From positions 1 to 6,435 of the forward strand of contig JAATGI010000304.1 in assembly GCA_015654725.1 (NCBI GenBank): a DNA stretch of 6,435 nt, read 5' to 3'. The translations under genes and the position numbers were made by a program. This DNA comes from Rhodospirillales bacterium. Its GTDB lineage: Bacteria > Pseudomonadota > Alphaproteobacteria > ATCC43930 > CGMCC-115725. Position 1 is the first letter of the stretch; each line of letters begins with the position of its first letter. The notes under the pieces are model-generated. The model was not told the DNA's origin. It saw only the letters and a list, made by a program, of their open reading frames with translations, and searched no databases. Positions 1 to 5,153 of the stretch are shown piece after piece.

Positions 1-189
1 CCCGCCATATTCGACGAACGCCGCCTGCAGCGACGGTTCCACCCGTGTCACCTTCGCGAGATAGATATTGCCCTTGATCTCGCGCTTGCTCGCGGTCTCG
101 AAGTCGAAATCCTCGAGCCGCGCGCCATTCAGAACGGCGACCCGAATCTCTTCCGGATGCGCCGCGTCGATCAACATACGTTTTGCCAT
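1..189 (-). CDS. rne: Ribonuclease E, N-terminal part (runs off the left edge)
   Basis: Reading the minus strand from ATG at 189-187 gives 63 open codons to the window edge. The protein starts MAKRMLIDAAHPEE and continues through LEDFDF, GNIYLAKVTRVEPSLQAAF and VEYGG. This is the conserved start of bacterial RNase E: a short beta segment (about residues 4-32), then the beginning of the S1 RNA-binding domain (from about residue 38). RNase E is the single-strand endoribonuclease that nucleates the degradosome and processes rRNA and mRNA. The catalytic aspartates and zinc-link cysteines lie outside the window. A GGAG element sits ten bases before this ATG. A second in-frame ATG lies seven codons upstream (210-208) and would add MARSKAK. 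The inner start fits both the ribosome site and the usual family N-terminus. RNase G shares the fold, but the KRMLIDA opening and EPSLQAAF favour RNase E. The gene is transcribed away from the penicillin-binding protein gene. Confidence 0.9.
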   Translation of the reverse strand, partial: MAKRMLIDAAHPEEIRVAVLNGARLEDFDFETASKREIKGNIYLAKVTRVEPSLQAAFVEYGG

Positions 190-298
190 TTTGGCTTTGC
201 TCCGGGCCATGCCGAGACACCCGTGCGAATCGGGAGCATGACCTGACCCATGCGTGGGAGAAGCCGCCGGCGCCTGCAATCACTCCGTCGAATATCGG

Positions 299-328
299 GC
301 TATTCAAAGCCATCGCGGAACTCGTCAA
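299..328 (-). promoter_or_regulatory. Possible rne promoter
   Basis: On the minus strand a good -35-like hexamer TTGACG (328-323) is followed, after 18 bases, by a weak -10-like AATAGC (304-299). This would place transcription start near 292 and give rne a leader of about 100 bases. The -35 matches five of six consensus positions and the -10 only three, so this is a weak prediction. Confidence 0.22.
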
Positions 329-331
329 GGC

Positions 332-359
332 AGCCTTGCCGGCCAGGGCCGGCGCGGCT
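332..359. repeat. Inverted repeat (hairpin) upstream of rne
   Basis: GCCGGC (338-343) and GCCGGC (348-353) form a six-base-pair stem around a CAGG loop. The stem is extended outward by AGCC (332-335) with GGCT (356-359) across a two-by-two internal loop. No T-tract follows on either strand, so it does not look like an intrinsic terminator. It lies just upstream of the possible rne -35 hexamer. Confidence 0.45.
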
Positions 360-391
360 TCATAATGGTTCATCCAAACCGCTCAGTCTGA

Positions 392-460
392 GGCGTCGGC
401 GGGACGAGTTGCGGCGGCGCGCGCCTAGATCGCGCCGCTCGGTGAGCGTCCCGAGACGCC
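392..460. repeat. Nested three-part inverted repeat in the rne/mrcA spacer
   Basis: Three complementary segments nest. GGCGTC (392-397) pairs with GACGCC (455-460). GGGACG (401-406) pairs with CGTCCC (447-452). GCGGCGCG (414-421) pairs with CGCGCCGC (431-438) around a nine-base loop. Together this is 20 base pairs across 69 bases, interrupted by a three-by-two internal loop and an asymmetric inner loop. It could fold as RNA or DNA on either strand. No T-run follows, so a terminator role is not supported. A leader structure, a small RNA or chance in GC-rich DNA remain possible. Confidence 0.5.
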
Positions 461-583
461 GCCGTGAGGCCTTGAGGCCAACCCGGCGACCGCGGTAATT
501 CGCGGGACGAACGATAACAGGCGCCGGCCCGGATTGAAACCGCCTTGAAGGTGCCGCAAAACGGCGCCACTGTGGGCGCGGAA

Positions 584-3154
584 ATGAACGTCATTGTCAA
601 TATTTTCCGCACCCTGGTCCTGGTCGCGGTCCTGGGCGCGCTTGCTGCGGCGACCGTGCTGGCCGTCACGCTCTGGTATTTCGGCCGCGACCTGCCCGAT
701 TACAAGCAGCTCGCCGATTATCAGCCGCGCATCGTCAGCCGGGTCTATGCCGGCGACGGCAAGCTGATGGCCGAATATGCCAGCGAGAAGCGCATTTTCA
801 TGCCGGTGACGGCGATGCCGAATCTGATCAAGAACGCCTTCATCGCCGCCGAGGATCGCGAATTCTACAGCCACCCCGGCGTCAATTTCCTGTCGATGGC
901 GCGGGCCGGCCTGACCGATCTGGCGCGGCTTGGGCAAAATCGCCACCCGGTCGGCGCCTCCACCATCACGCAGCAAGTGGCGAAAAATTTCCTCCTCGGC
1001 AACGAGGTTTCGTTCAAGCGCAAGATCAAGGAAGCGCTGGTGGCGTTGCGCCTGGAGCAAGTGCTGAGCAAGAATCGCATCCTCGAGCTTTACCTCAACG
1101 AGATCTATCTCGGCCGCGGGTCCTACGGCGTCGCCGCCGCGTCGCTGACCTATTTCAACAAATCGCTGGACGAACTCGACCCCGCCGAAGCGGCATTCCT
1201 GGCGGCGCTGCCGAAGGCGCCCAACGGCTACAATCCCGACCGCCATCCCGAGGCCGCCAAGGATCGCCGCGATTGGGTCGTCGACCGGATGCAGGAGGAC
1301 GGCTTCATCGACGCGGCCACGGCCACGGCCGCCAAGGCCGAGCCGATCGACGCTGTCCGCCGCAGCGTGTCCGATACCGCGACGGCGCCCTTTTTCGCCG
1401 AGGAAGTACGGCGCACCCTGGTCTCGCAATATGGCGACAAGCCGCTCTATGAGGGCGGCTTGACGGTCCGTACCAGCCTGGATCCCGGGCTCCAGGCGGT
1501 CGCCGACCGGGTCTTGCGCGACGGCCTCATCGCCTATGACCGCCGCCACGGCTGGCGCGGGCCGGTGCAGCACTTCGCATCGAACGCCGATTGGCAGGCG
1601 CGGCTCGCGCAAGTGCCGCCGGTGGCGGGGGCCGCGGATGTCGGCTGGCAGCTCGCCGCCGTACTGGCGACCGGCGCCGAGAACGCGTCGATCGGCCTCG
1701 CGAACGGTAGCTCGGGTCGGATTCCCATGACGGAGCTGCGATGGGCGCGGCGCGCGCTCGACGACCGGGACCGCGGCGTGGGTCCGCCGCCGTCGCGGCC
1801 GTCGGACGTCATCGTCGCCGGCGACGTCGTGCTGGTCGAGCGGCTCCCCGGCGCAACCGGCGATTACGGCTTGCGCCAGGTGCCCGAAGTGTCGGGCGCG
1901 CTGGTGGCGATGGACCCGCATACCGGCCGCGTGTTCGCGCTCGCCGGCGGCTTCAGCTACGACATCAGCCAGTTCGACCGCGCCACCCAGGCCCATCGCC
2001 AGATCGGCTCGGCGATCAAGCCGTTCGTCTATATCGCCGCGTTCCAGAACGGCTTCACGCCGTCGAGCGCGTTGCTCGACGAGCCGGTGGTGATCGATCA
2101 AGGGCCGGGCCTGCCGAAATGGAAGCCCAGCAATTACACCCATAAATTCTACGGCTTGCTGCCGCTGCGCGTCGGCGTCGAGCAAAGCCGCAACCTGGTC
2201 ACGGCGCGCCTCGGCCAGGAGATCGGGCTGCCGGCGGTCGCCAAATCGATCCAGGATTTCGGCATCATGGACAAGATGCCGCTCGAATATTCGATGGTGC
2301 TGGGCGCGGGCGAAACCACGCCGCTGCGTCTCACCACCGCCTACGCCATGCTGGTGAATGGCGGCAAGCGCGTCGCGCCCACCATCATCGATCGCGTCCA
2401 GGACCGCAACGGCACCACCATCTACCGCGCCGACCAGCGCGATTGCGACCAATGCGACAATATCGCCTATGGCGGCCAGCCGCCGCCCGAGCTGCCCGAC
2501 ATCCGCGACACGGTGGTCGATCCCGCCAGCGCCTATCAGATCGTGTCCATTCTTCAAGGCGTGGTCGAAAGCGGCACCGGCAAGGTGGTGTCGTCGGTCG
2601 GCAAGCCGCTCGCGGGCAAGACCGGCACCACCAACGACTCGAACGATACCTGGTTCATGGGCTTTTCGCCGGATTTGGCCGTGGGCGTGTTCGTCGGTTA
2701 CGACACGCCGCGGAGCCTCGGCGCCCACGAGACCGGCGCCTCGGTCGCGGCGCCGATCTTCCGCGACTTCATGGCGGCGGCGCTCAAGGACAAGCCGGCG
2801 ATTCCGTTCCGCATTCCCTCCGGCATCATGCTGGTGCGCGTCGATCACCCGACCGGCTTGCTGCCCTATCCCGGCGACAAAAACGTGATTCTGGAAGCCT
2901 TCAAGCCCGGTACCGAGCCGACCGCCGAGGCCGACCGCATCGGCACGCGGAACTTCAGCGATGACGAGGACGCGGCCTCGATGGCGCCGTCCGCCGGCGA
3001 CGAGGTCCCGCCGCCGACCGCCGCCGCGACCGAGAATGTCAATGCGGACCACGGCGCCGAGCCGGCCGCCGATCCGGACGGCGGGACCGGCGCCGATCCG
3101 GTGCAGACCATTCCGCGCGGCGCTCCCGCGTCCGGCACCGGCGGCCTATATTAA
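584..3154 (+). CDS. mrcA: Penicillin-binding protein 1A, bifunctional transglycosylase/transpeptidase
   Basis: Class A penicillin-binding protein. It polymerises lipid II into glycan strands and cross-links the stem peptides, anchored in the inner membrane and acting in the periplasm. From ATG 584 it is 856 residues. A signal anchor covers about residues 11-33. The glycosyltransferase 51 domain carries EDREFYSHPG (90-99, with the catalytic Glu), GASTITQQ (124-131) and LELYLNEIYLG (167-177). RRHGWRGP (320-327) opens the OB-like insert typical of PBP1A. The transpeptidase domain has SAIK (476-479, nucleophile Ser476), SRN (535-537) and KTGTT (679-683). The last 70 or so residues are acidic and rich in Pro, Ala and Gly, ending GTGGLY. 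In-frame TTG 545, GTG 551 and GTG 572 are alternative starts; all have poor ribosome sites. ATG 584 was chosen because the membrane anchor follows directly, but the start is uncertain. Expected partners are outer-membrane activators and the elongation machinery. prfB follows after 28 bases, probably co-transcribed. Confidence 0.95.
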   Translation: MNVIVNIFRTLVLVAVLGALAAATVLAVTLWYFGRDLPDYKQLADYQPRIVSRVYAGDGKLMAEYASEKRIFMPVTAMPNLIKNAFIAAEDREFYSHPGVNFLSMARAGLTDLARLGQNRHPVGASTITQQVAKNFLLGNEVSFKRKIKEALVALRLEQVLSKNRILELYLNEIYLGRGSYGVAAASLTYFNKSLDELDPAEAAFLAALPKAPNGYNPDRHPEAAKDRRDWVVDRMQEDGFIDAATATAAKAEPIDAVRRSVSDTATAPFFAEEVRRTLVSQYGDKPLYEGGLTVRTSLDPGLQAVADRVLRDGLIAYDRRHGWRGPVQHFASNADWQARLAQVPPVAGAADVGWQLAAVLATGAENASIGLANGSSGRIPMTELRWARRALDDRDRGVGPPPSRPSDVIVAGDVVLVERLPGATGDYGLRQVPEVSGALVAMDPHTGRVFALAGGFSYDISQFDRATQAHRQIGSAIKPFVYIAAFQNGFTPSSALLDEPVVIDQGPGLPKWKPSNYTHKFYGLLPLRVGVEQSRNLVTARLGQEIGLPAVAKSIQDFGIMDKMPLEYSMVLGAGETTPLRLTTAYAMLVNGGKRVAPTIIDRVQDRNGTTIYRADQRDCDQCDNIAYGGQPPPELPDIRDTVVDPASAYQIVSILQGVVESGTGKVVSSVGKPLAGKTGTTNDSNDTWFMGFSPDLAVGVFVGYDTPRSLGAHETGASVAAPIFRDFMAAALKDKPAIPFRIPSGIMLVRVDHPTGLLPYPGDKNVILEAFKPGTEPTAEADRIGTRNFSDDEDAASMAPSAGDEVPPPTAAATENVNADHGAEPAADPDGGTGADPVQTIPRGAPASGTGGLY

Positions 3155-3182
3155 GTGCAGCGATACGATCGGGGTTGACGAC

Positions 3183-4326
3183 ATGCGCGCGGAAAACGAG
3201 GCGATGGCAAGCGAGATCGGACGCTCGCTCGCTTTGCTAAGGAGGCATCTTTGACTGGGATCATTCGCTCAAGCGCCTCGACGAGCTGAAGTCCCTCACC
3301 GAATCGCCCGACCTATGGAACAACTCGCAGCGCGCGCAGGCGCTGATGCGCGAGAAGGCGCGTCTCGAGCGCGGCATCGAGAGCTATCGCCGCATCGAAC
3401 GCGATCTCGCCGACACGCTCGGCCTGATCGAGATGGCGGAAGCCGACGGCGACAAGGCGATCCTCGCCGAGGCCGAGGCCAATCTCGCCAAGCTCAAGGA
3501 CGAGGCCGGGCAGCGCGAGCTCGAAAGCCTGCTTTCGGGCGAGGCCGACGGCAACCATGCCTATCTCGAGGTTCATTCCGGCGCCGGCGGCACCGAGGCG
3601 CAGGATTGGGCCGAGATGCTGCTGCGCATGTACACGCGCTGGGCCGAGAAACACGGCCACAAGGTCGAATGGATCGAGGAATCGGCGGGCGAGAGCGCGG
3701 GCCTTAAATCGGCCACGGTGCGGGTCGTGGGCGAAAACGCCTATGGCTGGCTCAAGACCGAAAGCGGCGTGCATCGCCTGGTGCGGATTTCGCCGTTCGA
3801 CGCCAATGCGCGCCGCCAGACCAGCTTCGCCTCGGTCTGGGTCTATCCGGTGGTGGACGACAAGATCGAGGTCACGGTCGAGGACAAATATTTGCGCACC
3901 GACACCTATCACTCCTCGGGCGCGGGCGGCCAGCATGTCAACAAGACCGACAGCGCGGTGCGCTTGACCTATCAGCCGCCCGGGAGCGATCCGGTGGTGG
4001 TGGCGTGCCAGAGCGAGCGCTCGCAGCATCAGAACCGCGCCCATGCGATGGCGATGCTCAAGGCGCGGCTCTACGAGATCGAGCTGCAAAAGCGCGAGGC
4101 CGCGACCGCGGCGATGAACGCCACCAAGACCGATATCGGCTGGGGCCACCAGATCCGGTCTTACGTGCTCCAGCCCTATCAGATGGTGAAGGATCTGCGC
4201 ACCGGCGTCGAAACCGGCAATCCGAGCGCGGTGCTGGACGGCGATATCGACCGGTTCCTCGAAGCGGCGCTCGCCCAGCGCATCAAGGGCGCCGACGCGG
4301 CGGCGGACGGGGCGCGAAAGGCGTAG
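3183..4326 (+). CDS. prfB: Peptide chain release factor 2, expressed by programmed +1 frameshift
   Basis: RF2 reads UGA and UAA in the ribosomal A site and triggers peptide release. The gene is in two frames. ATG 3183 opens 23 codons (MRAENEAMASEIG to LLRRHL) and meets TGA at 3252-3254. After a +1 slip the frame resumes at GAC 3253 (DWDHSLKRLDEL) and runs to TAG 4324-4326, giving a 380-residue protein, normal for the family. Visible motifs in the joined protein are GAGGTEAQDWA (133-143), the SPF stop-codon recognition tripeptide (203-205) and the GGQ peptidyl-transferase motif (248-250) in SSGAGGQHVNKTDSAVR. Residue 244, equivalent to E. coli 246, is Ser. SPF rather than RF1's PxT identifies RF2. 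The start is supported by family-like MRAE and a GGGG element eight bases upstream; no earlier in-frame start exists. An annotation lacking the shift would begin wrongly at ATG 3346 and lose 54 residues. Regulation is autogenous through the frameshift. Confidence 0.96.
3239..3255 (+). promoter_or_regulatory. prfB programmed +1 frameshift site
   Basis: AAGGAGG (3239-3245) is a full Shine-Dalgarno-like element. It is followed after CAT by the slippery codon CTT (3249-3251), the in-frame TGA stop (3252-3254) and C (3255). The geometry matches the known E. coli prfB element AGGGGG TAT CTT TGA C, with three bases between the Shine-Dalgarno element and CTT, and TGAC as a poor termination context. 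When RF2 is scarce the ribosome pauses at UGA and peptidyl-tRNA-Leu slips forward one base, making full-length RF2. When RF2 is abundant a 23-residue peptide is released. The function is inferred from the conserved layout and from the RF2 homology that continues directly across the shift. Confidence 0.95.
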
Positions 4327-4346
4327 CTCAAGCCAAATCCTTGAGC
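4326..4346. terminator. Hairpin at the convergent prfB/mqsA junction, possible weak bidirectional terminator
   Basis: GCTCAAG (4326-4332) and CTTGAGC (4340-4346) form a perfect seven-base-pair stem with a seven-base loop. The stem begins at the last base of the prfB stop codon and lies within the last codons of mqsA. No T-tract follows on either strand, so a classical intrinsic terminator is not shown. It is the only candidate in the one-base gap between the two converging genes. Confidence 0.35.
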
Positions 4347-4735
4347 AGCTCCGGGTGCCTGTCCAAGAGCCGGAACAAGTTGACGACCGCCGGCAATGGC
4401 ATTGCTTCGCCGCGCTCATAACGGGAGAAGGCGTTGTGGCCGCCGCCGGTGAGGCGCGCGGCGGCGACTTGGCTCAGCCCCAGCTTGCGGCGGATGCGAC
4501 GGATTTCCCGTCGCTGCCGTTCGCGCTCTCGCAGCACCAAGGCGTCGCCCGCCGCCGCGTAACGTCGCGCGCTGTTGGCGTCGAATTCAACTTCGCCGCA
4601 CGTGCCGCAACGCCAACCCGACAAGCTTTCCACCCGCGCCGTCATGCCGGCATGTTCGATCGTGAAGGGCTTATCCTTGAACCGCTTCAAGGGCTTGTGA
4701 GCCTCGCAGTTCAGACATTTTCGGGCCAAGATCAT
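4328..4735 (-). CDS. mqsA: MqsA-type antitoxin (zinc-binding, HTH)
   Basis: Antitoxin that binds and neutralises MqsR and represses the mqsRA promoter. It is 135 residues from ATG 4735-4733, against about 131 in E. coli. The N-terminal zinc domain has Cys7, Cys10, Cys43 and Cys46 as two CxxC pairs. An arginine-rich linker (69-83) leads to a C-terminal helix-turn-helix of the XRE type (about 77-124). This contains KLGLSQVAAARLTGGGHNAFSRYERG cut here to its key part, GGGHNAFSRYERG (97-109). Asn101 and Arg105 match the E. coli DNA-contact residues Asn97 and Arg101. The start codon overlaps the mqsR stop in an ATGA arrangement, with AAGGAG two bases upstream, indicating translational coupling. 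A longer in-frame reading up to 4834 lies inside mqsR and is not the real start. The toxin-first order matches the E. coli operon. The gene converges on prfB with one base between their stop codons. Confidence 0.93.
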   Translation of the reverse strand: MILARKCLNCEAHKPLKRFKDKPFTIEHAGMTARVESLSGWRCGTCGEVEFDANSARRYAAAGDALVLRERERQRREIRRIRRKLGLSQVAAARLTGGGHNAFSRYERGEAMPLPAVVNLFRLLDRHPELLKDLA

Positions 4736-5034
4736 TTCTCCTTGAACTGAATCACCGGCGCGGTACCGCGCAGGGTGATCTTGATATAAGCGTCTCTCCG
4801 GATCGGCGTTGCGGCGTGATAGACGTCCTGCCACACGCGATGATCGGCATAGGTGGTCATCGACTTGTGGAAGTCGCGCCGCGTCAACGAAGCGATCACG
4901 GCCAGCATTTCCGCCGTGGTCAGCCCCATCGTCCGGCCGCCGTCCAGAGCGGTCTTGGTAAAAGCAGCCGCTCCCAGCCGAGCGACATCGGCCTGAATCC
5001 GCGCGAGGTGGTAATGGGGCGTCCGCTTTTCCAC
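4732..5034 (-). CDS. mqsR: MqsR-type mRNA interferase toxin
   Basis: Toxin of a type II toxin-antitoxin pair. The E. coli family member is a RelE-fold, ribosome-independent endoribonuclease cutting mRNA mainly at GCU, and is tied to persistence and biofilm regulation. This protein has 100 residues, against 98 in E. coli. It opens MEKRTPHYHLARIQ and contains DFHKSMTTYADH (54-65), VWQDVYH (67-73), AYIKITL (82-88) and a C-terminal FKEK (97-100). Lys57, Gln69, Tyr83 and Lys98 align with the residues implicated in E. coli catalysis (Lys56, Gln68, Tyr81, Lys96), so the toxin looks intact. The start is GTG at 5034-5032, with AGGA four bases before it. The first upstream ATG on the minus strand is followed directly by a TAG stop. 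The stop overlaps mqsA by four bases. Expression is expected to be repressed by MqsA alone or by the complex at the palindrome just upstream. Confidence 0.94.
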   Translation of the reverse strand: MEKRTPHYHLARIQADVARLGAAAFTKTALDGGRTMGLTTAEMLAVIASLTRRDFHKSMTTYADHRVWQDVYHAATPIRRDAYIKITLRGTAPVIQFKEK

Positions 5035-5042
5035 CGCGTCCT

Positions 5043-5071
5043 ACATTACCCTAATAGGGTAACTCGTTCAA
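5043..5071 (-). promoter_or_regulatory. Possible mqsRA promoter overlapping the operator
   Basis: On the minus strand TTGAAC (5071-5066) could be a -35 element. With a 17-base spacer it would pair with TAATGT (5048-5043), but that places transcription start within two or three bases of the GTG and leaves the ribosome site untranscribed. The alternative -10 TATTAG (5056-5051), inside the palindrome, matches four of six consensus bases and gives a short leader, but has no good -35. Either choice overlaps the palindrome, consistent with repression by MqsA. Confidence 0.3.
5046..5062. promoter_or_regulatory. Probable MqsA operator (17-base palindrome)
   Basis: TTACCCTAATAGGGTAA is a perfect palindrome of two eight-base arms around one central base. 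It lies 11 bases upstream of the mqsR GTG. Its core CCT-N3-AGG has the same spacing as the E. coli MqsA site AACCT-N3-AGGTT, with one substitution per arm within that ten-base motif. MqsA here keeps the Asn and Arg that contact this kind of site. I saw only one copy; the E. coli promoter has two. Confidence 0.8.
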
Positions 5072-5153
5072 GGGGCGCCGACGCGGCTTTCGCCCGGGTG
5101 ACGGCTTGAGTGTTCTAGCGAGCGCGGATCGGACTCTCGCCAGGAGACGGCGA

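Larger units (their letters stand above)
190..583. other. Divergent intergenic region between rne and mrcA
   Basis: These 394 bases separate the rne start (minus) from the chosen mrcA start (plus) and must carry both promoters. Short open frames occur here on both strands, but they encode arginine-rich, low-complexity translations typical of non-coding GC-rich DNA, and none resembles a known protein. Visible structure: a hairpin at 332-359, a larger nested inverted repeat at 392-460, a direct repeat GAGGCC TT GAGGCC at 467-480, and a small CCGCG/CGCGG inverted repeat at 490-505. I see no remnant of another gene. The rne side could be a structured 5' leader; RNase E is autoregulated through its leader in enteric bacteria, but nothing here proves the same mechanism. 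Confidence 0.7.

Noticed and set aside
496..560. A sigma-70 promoter for mrcA (GATAAC near 512, or TTGAAA near 534)
   Set aside because: GATAAC has no acceptable -35 at 16-18 bases, and TTGAAA has no acceptable -10, so neither makes a credible pair.
425..3052. An 875-codon open frame on the minus strand covering nearly all of mrcA
   Set aside because: Its codon boundaries coincide with those of mrcA, so its stops would correspond to sense codons TTA, CTA and TCA, which this GC-rich genome avoids. The translation is rich in Arg, His and Gly and resembles no family, while mrcA has all its motifs.
3183..3254. The in-frame TGA in prfB as a disabling mutation
   Set aside because: The TGA is part of the conserved recoding signal, with the exact spacing of Shine-Dalgarno, CTT and TGAC.
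3346..4326. prfB starting at the internal ATG 3346 as an unshifted gene
   Set aside because: RF2 homology extends upstream through DWDHSLKRLDEL and across the frameshift site into the short first frame.
3313..4419. A 368-codon open frame on the minus strand across prfB
   Set aside because: It is in the same codon-aligned register opposite prfB, with the same cause. It also runs into the end of mqsA, and its composition is that of an antisense shadow.
4328..4834. A longer 168-residue reading of the antitoxin
   Set aside because: The extra 33 residues lie inside mqsR in another frame, lack family similarity, and ignore the well-placed ribosome site and the ATGA overlap at 4735.
5063..5153. 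A terminator for the sensor kinase gene before mqsR
   Set aside because: Only short stems (for example TCTC/GAGA at 5135-5147) are visible, with no T-tract. Read-through into mqsRA cannot be excluded, but a terminator cannot be supported.
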